Source of the DNA: Paenibacillus whitsoniae
GTDB lineage: Bacteria > Bacillota > Bacilli > Paenibacillales > NBRC-103111
Assembly: GCF_003955665.1 (NCBI RefSeq)
Contig: NZ_RXHU01000062.1
Location: 39,557 to 103,556, forward strand
Length of the DNA: 64,000 nt
Direction of reading: 5' to 3'
In this document: piece after piece, positions 43,894-53,355 of the stretch
How positions within the stretch are numbered: the stretch's first letter is position 1
Layout: every line of letters begins with the position of its first letter
Translations under genes and position numbers: made by a program
The notes under the pieces: generated by a model
Databases searched by the model: none
What the model was told of the DNA's origin: nothing
The model's input: the letters and a program-made list of their open reading frames with translations, nothing else

Positions 43894-45351
43894 TCATAGT
43901 CCCAAATCCTCCGGCGTCACGTAACTCATGACCCCGTCTTCGATGACCGGCTGCTTGGGCGCAGCCGGTGTGCGAGGATCCGGTTTGGCGTCACCGCGAT
44001 TGGCTGCTACAACGGCCGGCACAGGGGAGTAGGTATCTTTTGAGATGAGCTCCCGACTTACGACCGTGCCATTTTCCCGTTTAATCCGATACGTCTCCAC
44101 TTTATAGCCTGCTTTGCCGGGACTAATGGGCCGCTCAGCACCAGGATTAAGGCTCGGATTGTTTACGTAGTTGACTGACGGCTGAATGGTCTCTACGATT
44201 TTGGAGTCGATATCATACGTAATTCCAGGTGTCAGGTGCCCGAACAGCTTAACGGTCACGGCCTTATCCGTTGTTTCTGTCCGAATCCACAAATAGCTTC
44301 CGGTGTTGTTCCGGAATTTGAAGTTAATATATCCGTTGGCAAACGTGGCATCTTGTCCGAGCGGAACGTAGCTGACGGGAAGGGAATGGTTGCGCCTTTC
44401 CACAATTTGCAGGCCGCTTCGCAGGGCGGCATTGTAGAGCGTTGTCGAGACTTGGCAGATACCGCCGCCAATACCAGGCACGAGCGTGCCGTTCAGGATG
44501 ACCGGCGCTTCTTTGTAGCCGACCTTGGCTTCGGTCTCAGCAATAACTTTGCTGTAATCGAACGTTTCGCCCGGTGCCATCACGTAATCCTGAATCGTTG
44601 CGGCGGTCGCACGAATGTTATGAATACGGCCTTCTCCAGATGGGGGGAAGGATGTGGTGAATTCGGCAATTTTGCCATCGATGCCTTGCTGCTTAAGCGA
44701 GGCCACAGTGACGGAAGGGCGCAGTTCGTAAAGCGGCAGCGAGAGCTGGATTGGCTCCGCTGGCGGCGAGCCGTTCAAGAGGGAAGCGATCGCTTGCAGT
44801 TCCTCGGCGAGCTCTTTTGTATTCACGCGCAGTACGCTGATCTCAGGCGTATAGTCGATTTGGTCCTGCGCCTTCAGGACGCGCTTCGCGCTGACCGGCT
44901 TTTGGGCGTACAGCTCCTTCCACGCTGCTTGCACTTTGGCGTTCAACTGCTCTGCGCTCACCGAGGCTTCCAGCGGGAGCTGCATGCCCCGCAGTGCGAA
45001 GCGGGCTTTCAGCCGGGTTAGCGGCGAGCCCTCGACAAGCGGGCTAAGCGCTTGCGCAATGCTGTCCGCCGAGTAGTGCACGCCGAGCTCGCCGAGCGTA
45101 AGCTGCTTGTTTGGAATCACCGGCTGAGACGAAAGCAGCAGGACAGGAGCCGCGGACAGCTTGCTGACGCGCTGATTGAGCTCGCTTTTGAAAGCCGCAT
45201 AGGTCATGCCGCCTACCTGCCATTCGCCGACGGTGACATGTGAGGGAAGTGTGGATTGCGTGCTGTATACGTAAAGCGCCGAGCCGCTAAGAGCGAATAA
45301 GCCCGCCGCAAGGACAAACGAATAGGTGAGCGTGCGGAATTTCCGTATCAT
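43894..45351 (-). CDS. VanW family protein with YoaR-like peptidoglycan-binding domain
   Basis: The 485-residue protein has an N-terminal membrane anchor (FVLAAGLFALSGSALYVY), a region of about 200 residues like the YoaR/PG_binding_4 domain, then the VanW core: YKEAPVILNGTLVPGIGGGI followed by CQVSTTLYNAALRSGLQI and ERRNHSLPVSYVPLGQDA. The family is found with vancomycin resistance genes and in many spore formers, but its biochemical role is not known. It is a single gene on the minus strand with its own terminator. It does not imply antibiotic resistance by itself. Confidence 0.88.
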   Translation of the reverse strand: MIRKFRTLTYSFVLAAGLFALSGSALYVYSTQSTLPSHVTVGEWQVGGMTYAAFKSELNQRVSKLSAAPVLLLSSQPVIPNKQLTLGELGVHYSADSIAQALSPLVEGSPLTRLKARFALRGMQLPLEASVSAEQLNAKVQAAWKELYAQKPVSAKRVLKAQDQIDYTPEISVLRVNTKELAEELQAIASLLNGSPPAEPIQLSLPLYELRPSVTVASLKQQGIDGKIAEFTTSFPPSGEGRIHNIRATAATIQDYVMAPGETFDYSKVIAETEAKVGYKEAPVILNGTLVPGIGGGICQVSTTLYNAALRSGLQIVERRNHSLPVSYVPLGQDATFANGYINFKFRNNTGSYLWIRTETTDKAVTVKLFGHLTPGITYDIDSKIVETIQPSVNYVNNPSLNPGAERPISPGKAGYKVETYRIKRENGTVVSRELISKDTYSPVPAVVAANRGDAKPDPRTPAAPKQPVIEDGVMSYVTPEDLGL

Positions 45352-45600
45352 GGACTGCCCCTCCTTAACATACGATTCGGTGAAGGCCTGTACTCTCTAT
45401 ATGTATCGATGGAGGAGAACATTTAGTACAGAATCGTCGTTTCGGGGCGAATAGCGACAATGTCAGGTGATTTGACGGAATTCACCAACAAGAAAGATGC
45501 TGAATAAGCAGGAATTTCAGCTTTTGTGTCGAATTGATATAGGCTGCGTGTGCAGCAGTGTGACTTTGGGCGGGTGCCCGAGAGGTTTGAATGGAAGATG

Positions 45601-45696
45601 AGAGACTTTGCCTCCGGCAAAGATCCCAAAGCAGAGAGACTTTGCCCCCGGCAAAGATCCCAAAGCAGAGAGACTTTTAGCTCCGCTAAAAGATCC
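45601..45696. repeat. Three tandem hairpin units upstream of ftsE
   Basis: The 365-base gap between the vanW-family gene and ftsE ends with three units about 34 bases long, each reading AGAGACTTT...AAAGATCCC. Each has a small hairpin with a three-base loop: TTTGCC-TCC-GGCAAA (45607-45621), TTTGCC-CCC-GGCAAA (45640-45654) and TTTTAGC-TCC-GCTAAAA (45674-45690). Both arms of the third stem have changed together. No convincing gene is seen in the rest of the gap. Confidence 0.8.
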
Positions 45697-45716
45697 CTAT
45701 ATTAGGATGTGATTCT

Positions 45717-46403
45717 GTGATCGAAATGCAGGACGTATGGAAGACATACTCCAACGGCACGCATGCATTGAGAGGCATTAGCGTTAAAGTAGACCGCAAT
45801 GAATTCGTATACGTCGTCGGACCTTCCGGCGCCGGAAAATCGACATTTATGAAATTAATGTATAGAGAAGAACGGCCGACCAAAGGCCACATTTTCGTTA
45901 ACGGCTTCAATCTCGAAAAGCTGAAACAGCGCAAAATCCCTTACGTACGCCGGAATATCGGCGTCATTTTTCAGGATTACCGCCTGCTGCCGAAGCTGTC
46001 GATTTTTGATAACGTGGCGTTTGCGATGGAGGTCATTGAGGCGCCGAAGAAGCAGATTAAGAAGCGCACGATGGAAGTGCTCGAGCTCGTCAACCTGAAG
46101 GACAAGGCTAATTCCCTTCCTTCGCAGCTTTCCGGGGGCGAACAGCAGCGTGTGGCCATTGCCCGGGCAATAATTAACAACCCATCTGTCATTATCGCCG
46201 ACGAACCGACGGGAAACCTGGACCCCGATACGTCATGGGGGATCATGAAGCTGATGGAAGAAATCAACTTCCGCGGCACAACAATCGTCATGGCGACACA
46301 TAACAAAGAAATCGTGAACACGATGCGCAAACGCGTGATTGCCATTGAGAACGGCCTTATTGCTCGCGATCAACACCGGGGGGAATACGGCTATGAAGAT
46401 TAG
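45717..46403 (+). CDS. ftsE: Cell division ATP-binding protein FtsE
   Basis: FtsE is the ABC ATPase that, with FtsX, controls cell-wall hydrolases. The 228-residue protein has the Walker A loop GPSGAGKSTFMKL near residue 36, the signature LSGGEQQRVAIARA near residue 139, and Walker B VIIADEPTGNLDPDT near residue 160. GTG at 45717 gives the usual MIEMQDVWKTY start; AGGATG lies upstream. It overlaps ftsX by 11 bases. Confidence 0.97.
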   Translation: MIEMQDVWKTYSNGTHALRGISVKVDRNEFVYVVGPSGAGKSTFMKLMYREERPTKGHIFVNGFNLEKLKQRKIPYVRRNIGVIFQDYRLLPKLSIFDNVAFAMEVIEAPKKQIKKRTMEVLELVNLKDKANSLPSQLSGGEQQRVAIARAIINNPSVIIADEPTGNLDPDTSWGIMKLMEEINFRGTTIVMATHNKEIVNTMRKRVIAIENGLIARDQHRGEYGYED

Positions 46404-47310
46404 TACGCTCGCGCGGCATTTGAGGGAAGGCACCCGCAATGTCGTCAGGAACGGTTGGATGACATTCGCTTCCATTTCCTCGATTGCCATTTCACTGTTT
46501 ATTTTGGGAGTTTTCGTTCTGATCACGCTTAACGTAAACGATATTGCCGGTCAAATTGAGAAGCAAGTTGAGATTAATGTGTATCTGGAAGTCAATACGC
46601 CCCAGGATCAAATATCGGCGCTGCAGACCAAAATTGAGGCCATCCCGGAAGTCAAATCGATTAAGTTCGTTTCCAAAGAAGAAGGACTTGTGTATTTACG
46701 TGAAAAGCTCGGTGAAAGCGGCAAGTCGCTGCTCGAAGGTTTTGAAGGCGACAACAATCCATTGAATGATGCGTTTACGGTCGAAGTCGACGATCCGCGC
46801 AATGTCGCATCCGTCGCTAATCAGATTTCGGCGTTAAACACCGGTCTGGATCCAAAGCCCATCTACAAAGTGAATTACGGCAAAGGCACGGTAGAAACGC
46901 TGTTCAAAGTAACAAAAGTGGTCCGTTGGATCGGCATCGGCATCGTATTGCTGCTTTCTTTTACCGCGGTGTTCCTGATTGCCAATACGATCAAAATTAC
47001 GATTTTAGCAAGACAGCGTGAAATTTCTATTATGAAGCTCGTGGGGGCGACGAACTCCTTCATTCGCTGGCCGTTCTTCATTGAGGGCGCGCTCCTTGGC
47101 TTTGTCGGCTCTTTTGTCCCTACGGCGATTATTCTAGCCGGGTACTGGAAGCTGCTTAATACGAGTTCGCTCAACCTGAATCTGCTGATGATTAAGCTAA
47201 CGCCTTTTGAAAATATTGCGCCTACGCTGCTCGTGTTACTGCTTGGGTTGGGCATTGTGATCGGCGTCTGGGGCTCTCTGATTTCTGTGCGGAAGTTCCT
47301 TCGCGTGTAG
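46393..47310 (+). CDS. ftsX: Cell division protein FtsX
   Basis: FtsX is the membrane partner of FtsE and passes the signal to an extracellular hydrolase. ATG at 46393 lies within the end of ftsE and gives 305 residues. There is one membrane segment near residue 30 (IAISLFILGVFVLITL), an extracellular domain of about 110 residues that should touch the hydrolase, then three C-terminal segments (IGIVLLLSFTAVFLIANTI, FVGSFVPTAIILAGYW, LLVLLLGLGIVIGVWGSLI). The likely target is the coiled-coil peptidase encoded next. Confidence 0.95.
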   Translation: MKISTLARHLREGTRNVVRNGWMTFASISSIAISLFILGVFVLITLNVNDIAGQIEKQVEINVYLEVNTPQDQISALQTKIEAIPEVKSIKFVSKEEGLVYLREKLGESGKSLLEGFEGDNNPLNDAFTVEVDDPRNVASVANQISALNTGLDPKPIYKVNYGKGTVETLFKVTKVVRWIGIGIVLLLSFTAVFLIANTIKITILARQREISIMKLVGATNSFIRWPFFIEGALLGFVGSFVPTAIILAGYWKLLNTSSLNLNLLMIKLTPFENIAPTLLVLLLGLGIVIGVWGSLISVRKFLRV

Positions 47311-47413
47311 CGAAGGCTTTTCACGTCACTTCATTTTCAAAGATTCATAGCATGCGAAATGCTAGATTAAGCTTAACCTGCTTGAACTAGCTCTAGAATG
47401 GGAGGCTACTTGC

Positions 47414-48607
47414 TTGAAGAAAAAGTTGATACCTGCCGCCTTGTCGCTCGGCATTGCCATGGCAGTAACAGTCCCGCCTGCGGCGAGCTACGCGGCTTCA
47501 GCAACGGAGAAGATCGACCAGCAGCTGAATCAGCTGAAGAAGCAGAAGGCAGAGATGCAGCAGAAGCAGAACGACGCGCAGAATCAGATCACGAAGGTTC
47601 AGAACGAGAAAGAGCAGACGACGAAAGACATGAATGAGCTTCTCGTGCAAGTGAACGAGGCCAGCAAAAAGCTGACGCAGTTGAACGAGCAGATCGATCA
47701 AGTGTCGGACGAGCTGGAGAAGAACGCGAAGGAGTTGGATGACGCGGAAGCGCGCGTAGAAAGCCGCGATGCAATGCTAAAATCCCGCGTGCGTCTTCTG
47801 TACACGAACGGCTTCGTTTCCTATATGGACGTGCTGCTGAGCGCGACCAGTTTTTCTGATTTTTTGAATCGTGTAGAAGCGCTTAAATCGATTGTGAGTC
47901 AAGATAAAGAGATTCTAGAATCGAATAAGAAGGATAAAGAGACCGTCGCTCAGAAAAAGGCAGAGACGGAAGAGCAGCTTGTGAAGGTACAAGGGCTCTA
48001 TGCGGACGCGGAAACGCTGCGCGAGGATTTGAAGGCGAAGGAAAAGGCGAAAGAAGTAAAAATCGCGTCCCTTTCGAAGCAAGAGAAGACGTTGGAGAGT
48101 ATCTCCGAGGAAAGCGATCAGCAGATTACGGCGCTGGCGAAGAAAGAAGCGCAGCTGCAAGAACAGAAGCGTCAAGCGATGAACACGAAATCGCCATTCA
48201 CCTATGCCGGCGGGAAACTCGGTTATCCGCTTTCGGTGCAGGCACCGATTACGTCAGATTTTATTTTCCGCATCAATCCGGTTACGGGCAAGCCTGAGAA
48301 CCACAAGGGCATCGATTTGGGCGCACCGAAAGGAACGCCGATTCTCGCGGCTGAGAACGGCTCTGTCATTTATGCGTCGTGGATGAACGGATATGGCAAC
48401 TGCGTGATCGTCGATCACGGCGGGGGCTTGTGGACCTTGTACGGCCACATCATGAATGACGGCATCTACGTCAAAGTCGGCGACGTTGTCAAACGAGGTC
48501 AGAAGATCGCCGGCGTTGGCTCGACGGGTCAAGCGACCGGCAATCATTTGCATTTTGAAGTCCGGAAAAATGAAGTGCCTGTCGATCCCAAACCGTACCT
48601 GCGCTAG
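47414..48607 (+). CDS. Murein hydrolase activator/peptidase, EnvC/PcsB-like, with coiled coil and M23 domain
   Basis: The 397-residue exported protein has a signal peptide (KKKLIPAALSLGIAMAVTV then AASYA), a long coiled coil from residue 35 to 250 rich in Gln, Lys and Glu, and a C-terminal M23 (LytM) domain. The zinc ligands are visible in NHKGIDLGAPKG and GNHLHFEVRK; together with the central DHGGG and YGHI they suggest an active endopeptidase. TTG is the start, with GGGAGG eight bases upstream. Being directly behind ftsEX suggests control by FtsEX, as for PcsB and CwlO. Confidence 0.9.
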   Translation: MKKKLIPAALSLGIAMAVTVPPAASYAASATEKIDQQLNQLKKQKAEMQQKQNDAQNQITKVQNEKEQTTKDMNELLVQVNEASKKLTQLNEQIDQVSDELEKNAKELDDAEARVESRDAMLKSRVRLLYTNGFVSYMDVLLSATSFSDFLNRVEALKSIVSQDKEILESNKKDKETVAQKKAETEEQLVKVQGLYADAETLREDLKAKEKAKEVKIASLSKQEKTLESISEESDQQITALAKKEAQLQEQKRQAMNTKSPFTYAGGKLGYPLSVQAPITSDFIFRINPVTGKPENHKGIDLGAPKGTPILAAENGSVIYASWMNGYGNCVIVDHGGGLWTLYGHIMNDGIYVKVGDVVKRGQKIAGVGSTGQATGNHLHFEVRKNEVPVDPKPYLR

Positions 48608-48686
48608 GACAAACCGGTTATAAAAATGGAAGAGCTTGTCATATACTACAGTACAGGCGAGCTCATTTGGGATAGAGGATAAGGTG

Positions 48687-50162
48687 GTGTATCGCACTTT
48701 GCAATTTAAAGGTCGAACGGTTATTGTCTTTGTTTTGTTGGCGATGTTTGCGAGCAGTATAGTAACACTCACGATTGCGGATCCCTCGTTCAGTTGGGGG
48801 CGAAAAGAGCAGGCAACAGGCGGGAAGGCTTCGGCGGCGTCCTCGAGTTCAGGGCTGACAAGCAAGGATTTAAACAAGATTTCCACGGCGTTTCAACTAA
48901 TTGAGAGCAAATATTTAAAGCAGCCTGATCACGATGAGCTCGTCAATGGCGCAATTAACGGCATGCTAGAGTCGCTGGAGGATCCTTTTACGGTCTATAT
49001 GGATCAAAAGGAAGCGAAGCAGTTCGATGAAAGCATCTCCTCTTCGTTCCAAGGCATTGGTGCCGAGGTGTCGATGGAGGAAGGCAAGTTCGTCATCGTC
49101 TCCCCGATCAAAGGCTCTCCGGCCGAGAAAGCGGGCCTTCAAGCGAAGGATGTCATCGTCTCGGTCAACGGCGAGAAGCTGGACGGGCTGACGCTGAATC
49201 AAGCCGTTATGAAAATCCGCGGGCCGAAGGGCACGCAAGCGAAGCTGGATCTGCTCCGACAAGGCGGCGGCGATCCGGTACAGGTCATTGTCGTACGCGA
49301 TAACATCGACGTCGAGACGGTGTATGCCGAGATGCTCCCGGATCAGATCGGGAAAATCGAAATTCGCCAGTTCTCTTCCAATACGGCGGTTCGTTTTGCG
49401 GAAGAGCTGAAAAATCTCGAGGCTAAGGGCATGAAAGGCCTCGTTATTGACGTACGGAACGACCCGGGCGGCTTGCTCAATGTCGTCGTTGACATCGTGA
49501 ATCCGTTCGTGAAGAGCGGCACGCCGATCGTGCAGGTGGAGAACCGTGATGGCAAGCGTGAACCGACGCCTTCAACGGGCAAAGGGAAGAATTACCCTGT
49601 CACGGTGTTGATTAATAAAGGAAGTGCGAGTGCTTCCGAGATTTTGGCAGGTGCGTTCCAGGAAGCGGTCGGCAGCAAAATCGTCGGCGAAACGTCCTAC
49701 GGCAAAGGCACGGTGCAGGTGACATTCGAGAAGGAAATGGGCGACGGCAGCAACATCAAGATGACGGTGTACAAATGGCTGACGCCGAACGGCAACTGGA
49801 TTCACAAAAAAGGCATCACCCCCGACATCGCGGTCGACCAACCGGCTTACTTCAAAGCGGCTCCGCTGGCGAAGAAAGATGTCCTGAAACCGGATATGAC
49901 GAGCGACGATGTGAAAAATCTGCAGCTGATGCTGACGGGGCTCGGTTTCAATACCGAGCGGACGGATGGCTATTTCAACGAGAAAACGGCAACGGCCGTG
50001 AAGGCGTTCCAACGCACGAACGAGCTGCCGATGACCGGCGAAGTCGACGCGGATACGGCGGCGAAGATCGAGAAAGCGATTCTGGCGCAAATTCGCGATC
50101 CGAAGAACGACATGCAGCTCAAAGCGGCGGTCACACAATTGCAGAAGCAGATCGGGAAATAA
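48687..50162 (+). CDS. ctpB: S41 family carboxyl-terminal processing protease with peptidoglycan-binding domain
   Basis: The 491-residue protein has an N-terminal membrane segment (VIVFVLLAMFASSIVTLTI), a PDZ domain (FVIVSPIKGSPAEKAGLQAKD near residue 130), the S41 catalytic core with the serine in NKGSASASEILAGA and lysine in SYGKGTVQVT, and a C-terminal PG_binding_1 domain (LQLMLTGLGFNTERTDGYFN). GTG at 48687 is chosen, with AGAGGAT about eight bases upstream; GTG 48684 is a near alternative. In Bacillus subtilis CtpB lies near ftsEX and minJ and cleaves SpoIVFA in sporulation, so the name follows synteny. Confidence 0.85.
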   Translation: MYRTLQFKGRTVIVFVLLAMFASSIVTLTIADPSFSWGRKEQATGGKASAASSSSGLTSKDLNKISTAFQLIESKYLKQPDHDELVNGAINGMLESLEDPFTVYMDQKEAKQFDESISSSFQGIGAEVSMEEGKFVIVSPIKGSPAEKAGLQAKDVIVSVNGEKLDGLTLNQAVMKIRGPKGTQAKLDLLRQGGGDPVQVIVVRDNIDVETVYAEMLPDQIGKIEIRQFSSNTAVRFAEELKNLEAKGMKGLVIDVRNDPGGLLNVVVDIVNPFVKSGTPIVQVENRDGKREPTPSTGKGKNYPVTVLINKGSASASEILAGAFQEAVGSKIVGETSYGKGTVQVTFEKEMGDGSNIKMTVYKWLTPNGNWIHKKGITPDIAVDQPAYFKAAPLAKKDVLKPDMTSDDVKNLQLMLTGLGFNTERTDGYFNEKTATAVKAFQRTNELPMTGEVDADTAAKIEKAILAQIRDPKNDMQLKAAVTQLQKQIGK

Positions 50163-50225
50163 TGTTGGTAGGTTGATGGAAAAAACGGCAGTGCAGCAGG
50201 AAATGAGCGCTGTCAGTCGAAATAG

Positions 50226-50260
50226 ATAGGGAGGCTGCGATTGCGGCCTTCCTATTTTTT
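50226..50260 (+). terminator. Terminator after ctpB
   Basis: ATAGGGAGGC pairs with GCCTTCCTAT (one G-U) and is followed by TTTTTT. It lies between ctpB and the minJ-like gene, suggesting separate transcripts. Confidence 0.75.
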
Positions 50261-50282
50261 AGTGTGTTAGGAGCTTGATTCG

Positions 50283-51566
50283 ATGGACGTGTGGAATCCT
50301 TTGCTGGACCGCGGGCTGCATGCCTTGGGACAGCTGCTCATCAATCCTTTTTACTATATAGGCATCGTGTTCATTGTGCTTCACTACCGGAAACAAATTC
50401 AATTGGAGCGCAAGCTGTTTCATACCCGCCTGCACTCCTTGCTGAGTGAAACGTGGCGGGTTGTGCTCTGGGGCTGGGTCGGCGGCATCTGCGCCTCGCT
50501 GCTGCTTGCTTTGGTTGGGGTCAGCCTGCACGCGGACGCGGTGCTCCTGCTCTGGGGCATCACCATCGTGTTGATGCTCTTCCGCATTCGGTTCCTCTGC
50601 CTGGCGTACGCCGTCGGCATCCTCGGCATCGCGCAGGCGGTGCTGAGCTGGCTGCCGAATGCGGACAGCTTGCAGCAGTCGTACGCGCTCGCCGCTACTG
50701 TGGCAGGCGCTGACATTCCGTCGCTGCTCGTCATCGTGGCTGCGCTGCATCTCCTGGAAGGGCTGCTCGTCTCCACGCAGGGTGCGCGCATGGTCAGCCC
50801 GCTGTTCCTGGAAGGCAAGCGCGGGCAAATGATCGGCGGCCAGCAGCTGCAAGGCTTCTGGCCGGTGCCGCTGTTCCTGCTCGTGCCCTTCGCAGGCGGC
50901 AGCACGGCGGAACTGCCGTGGCCGACGCTGTTTGCGCCGGAGCTCGGCATGGGCTGGACGCTGCTCGCGTTCCCGGCGATGATCGGCTTCACGGAGCTGA
51001 CGATTTCCAAGCTGCCGCGGAAGCAGGCCAAGTTCAGCGGCAATTTGCTGTATGTGTATGGCCTCGTGCTGCTCGGTGCAGCGATTGCCGCACATTTCTG
51101 GTCGCCGCTGATGCTGCTCGGCGCCTTGCTCGCCATCGGGCTGCACGAAGGGCTGCTCTACTATAACGCCTGGTCGGAAGATAAGCAGATTCCACGCTAT
51201 ATGCACGCGATGAACGGCCTGATGGTGCTCGCTATTGTGCCGGGGAGTCCGGCCGAGGAGTTGGGCATTCAGGTCGGTGAAATCATTCATAAAGTGAACG
51301 GCCACCGCATTCGGCACCGCACGGACCTGCACGCGGCGATGAGCCTCAACTCCGCATACTGCCGGCTTGAGGTGCTGAACGAGCAGGGCGAGGTGCGCTT
51401 CCTGAAGCGGGCGATTTACGCCGGCGAGCATCACCAGCTCGGTATCGTGCTCGCGCCGGACCAAGAGGTGCGGTACTTCATGGAGCAGCGGCCGATGCAT
51501 TTGTTTTCCTATTTGCGCGGCAAGCTGACCGGTTTATTAACCAACGATTCGACGAAGTCGATGTAG
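50283..51566 (+). CDS. minJ: MinJ-like division-site protein with multiple membrane segments and PDZ domain
   Basis: The 427-residue protein has six or more membrane segments in the first 300 residues (for example FYYIGIVFIVLHY, GGICASLLLALVGVSLHA, LIAFPAMIGF-like and VLLGAAIAAHFW stretches), then a PDZ domain from about residue 315 (LAIVPGSPAEELGIQVGE). This architecture and its place behind ftsEX and ctpB and before uvrBA match Bacillus subtilis MinJ (YvjD), which links DivIVA to MinD. The name is inferred from synteny and topology, not strong identity. An AGGAG site lies before the ATG. Confidence 0.7.
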   Translation: MDVWNPLLDRGLHALGQLLINPFYYIGIVFIVLHYRKQIQLERKLFHTRLHSLLSETWRVVLWGWVGGICASLLLALVGVSLHADAVLLLWGITIVLMLFRIRFLCLAYAVGILGIAQAVLSWLPNADSLQQSYALAATVAGADIPSLLVIVAALHLLEGLLVSTQGARMVSPLFLEGKRGQMIGGQQLQGFWPVPLFLLVPFAGGSTAELPWPTLFAPELGMGWTLLAFPAMIGFTELTISKLPRKQAKFSGNLLYVYGLVLLGAAIAAHFWSPLMLLGALLAIGLHEGLLYYNAWSEDKQIPRYMHAMNGLMVLAIVPGSPAEELGIQVGEIIHKVNGHRIRHRTDLHAAMSLNSAYCRLEVLNEQGEVRFLKRAIYAGEHHQLGIVLAPDQEVRYFMEQRPMHLFSYLRGKLTGLLTNDSTKSM

Positions 51567-51578
51567 CATTTGAAAAAG

Positions 51579-51624
51579 AAAACCGCCCTTCTGCCAGGTT
51601 AGCTGGCGTTGGGGCGGTTTTTCG
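51579..51624. terminator. Bidirectional terminator between minJ and motB
   Basis: AAAACCGCCC with TGCCAG pairs with CTGGCG and GGGGCGGTTTT; T runs lie on both sides in the respective directions. It serves the convergent minJ and motB transcripts. Confidence 0.8.
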
Positions 51625-51626
51625 TT

Positions 51627-52448
51627 TTATGATTTCGGTGTCGTCGGAGCGATATCTTCACGCAGAATGATGATTTCCACCCGCCGGTTTTTGCTGCGAT
51701 TCTCTTCGCTCGTGTTCGGCACTTTCGGCATCGTGTCCGCGTAGGCCGTGGCGACGAACTTTTTGTCGTCCAGATGGGCTGTTTTGCTAAAATAGCGGAG
51801 CACGGAAAGGGAACGAGCGAAGGAAAGTCCCCAGTTGTCTTGGAACTGAGAGCCCGGTGCCAAAGGGAGATCGTCGGTGTGGCCTTCAATGCTGACTTTG
51901 CTGTTCAGTGTCGGGAAGAGCGACGCCAACTTTTGCAGAATCGGTAAGGATGGACCCTTGAGATCGGCTTTGCCGAGATCGAACAGGAAGAGATCGTTCA
52001 ACGTAATCGCGACGCCGCGCTCAGTATCCGTTGCAGAGACCTGTTGCTCCAGATTCTGGTCCTGGATATAGCTTTGTACCTGCTTGAGCAGATCCTGCAG
52101 CTCTTTCTCGCGCTTCTCCTTTTCGTTCTCCTCCGGTTTGGTCTGATTGTTCTCTTCCTTCTTCACATCTTGATTTTGCTGAGTATAATCTTTGTCCTTG
52201 CTGTCCGCATCGCCTTGCTTCGGCGTCATTTGACCTGAAATGCCGTGCCCCTTATCCAGAATTGAATCGGCTTTCTGGAACTGGAGGTTTAAGGCTTGGG
52301 CCAAAACGGAATACTTCTGTACATCGACTTTACTCATGGCATACATGATGATGAAGAAAACGAGCAGCAACGTAATCAAGTCCGCGTAAGTGATCAACCA
52401 GCGCTCGTGATTGACGTGTTCTTCGGGTTTTTTACCTCGCCTCGCCAT
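51627..52448 (-). CDS. motB: Flagellar motor stator protein MotB
   Basis: MotB anchors the stator to peptidoglycan and carries the ion-binding aspartate. The 273-residue protein has one membrane segment near residue 20, WLITYADLITLLLVFFIIMY, with the key Asp in YAD. A charged linker rich in Gln, Lys and Glu follows, then the OmpA-like peptidoglycan-binding domain (SKVSIEGHTDDLPL then NWGLSFARSLSVLRYF). Its start overlaps the end of motA by 17 bases. The coupling ion (proton or sodium) is not decided by the sequence I can read. Confidence 0.94.
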   Translation of the reverse strand: MARRGKKPEEHVNHERWLITYADLITLLLVFFIIMYAMSKVDVQKYSVLAQALNLQFQKADSILDKGHGISGQMTPKQGDADSKDKDYTQQNQDVKKEENNQTKPEENEKEKREKELQDLLKQVQSYIQDQNLEQQVSATDTERGVAITLNDLFLFDLGKADLKGPSLPILQKLASLFPTLNSKVSIEGHTDDLPLAPGSQFQDNWGLSFARSLSVLRYFSKTAHLDDKKFVATAYADTMPKVPNTSEENRSKNRRVEIIILREDIAPTTPKS

Positions 52449-53226
52449 TGTCCTGGGCCTCCTCTGATACTTGCTTGGTTGATTTATCGTGGAGGAAGGA
52501 AGTCAGTTTTTTCTTGATCAACTGCGGATTCTCACCGGCTTGCAATGCGAGAATGCCTTCGAGCATCAATTCCATTTCACTGACCATTTCTTTGCCGCGG
52601 ATTTTGATTTTGTTCGCAATCGGCAGGTAGATCAGGTTCGCACTCATAACCCCGTAGAGGGTGGCGGTAAAAGCAACCGCGATCGCAGGCCCCAGGGACG
52701 ACGGGTCTTCGAGATTGCCGAGTACGTGAATGAGGCCCATGACCGTACCGATGATCCCCATCGTCGGCGCATAGCCGCCGCCTGCTTCGAATACTTTGGA
52801 CATGTTGGTCACTTGATGTTCAATGGCGTCCATTTCGAGCTCCAGAATTTGCCGGGTAAGCTCCGGGTCCGTACCGTCAACGACCATCAGCAGACCGTCT
52901 TTGAGGAAAGGATTTTCATGCTCCTGTGCGCGCTGTTCCAAGGCGAGAACTCCTTCGCGGCGGGCGACGGAGGCCATGTCAACGATTTCATCGATGGTCG
53001 CCCCGGGATCGCGTTTGACATTGCGAAAGGCGATGCCGAGCGCTTTGGGAATATTTTTGAGAATAGAGCCTGGGAAAGAAACGGCAACCGCGCCGAATGT
53101 TCCGCCGAAAACGATGAGCATGGCGCTTGGAATCACCAAGGAAGCCAGGTGGCCGCCATCCCACATATACCCGCCAACCAAACCTGCCAGACCCAAAACC
53201 AACCCTAATACCGTTGTCAAATCCAT
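52432..53226 (-). CDS. motA: Flagellar motor stator protein MotA
   Basis: MotA forms the ion channel with MotB and pushes on FliG. The 264-residue protein has four membrane segments, including VLGLVLGLAGLVGGYMWDGG at the N-terminus, and the MotA signature GGGYAPTMGIIGTVMGLIHV near residue 147. The cytoplasmic loop holds the acidic and basic residues that touch the rotor. Its 5' region contains a SigD-like promoter and the divergent uvrB promoter. Confidence 0.94.
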   Translation of the reverse strand: MDLTTVLGLVLGLAGLVGGYMWDGGHLASLVIPSAMLIVFGGTFGAVAVSFPGSILKNIPKALGIAFRNVKRDPGATIDEIVDMASVARREGVLALEQRAQEHENPFLKDGLLMVVDGTDPELTRQILELEMDAIEHQVTNMSKVFEAGGGYAPTMGIIGTVMGLIHVLGNLEDPSSLGPAIAVAFTATLYGVMSANLIYLPIANKIKIRGKEMVSEMELMLEGILALQAGENPQLIKKKLTSFLHDKSTKQVSEEAQDNGEAR

Positions 53227-53316
53227 GACTGTACCACTCCTAATTTAACTAAAAAGATAGGGAGCACTCACGCATAAAAAAGGTGCCGCGAGACAGGCAG
53301 AAACAACCTATGCCGT

Positions 53317-53345
53317 TTGCATCCCGGATTCAAAAAGAGTATAAT
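53317..53345 (+). promoter_or_regulatory. SigA-type promoter of uvrBA
   Basis: TTGCAT at 53317-53322, 17 bases, TATAAT at 53340-53345. The predicted start of transcription is near 53352, and the leader to the uvrB ATG is about 145 bases. Confidence 0.7.
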
Positions 53346-53355
53346 AAGAAAACGA

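Noticed and set aside
43894..45351. Vancomycin resistance locus
   Set aside because: A lone VanW-family gene is common in spore formers; no vanHAX or vanRS genes are present.
45423..45629. 68-codon frame on the minus strand before ftsE
   Set aside because: It runs into the hairpin repeats, lacks a ribosome site and has no family features.
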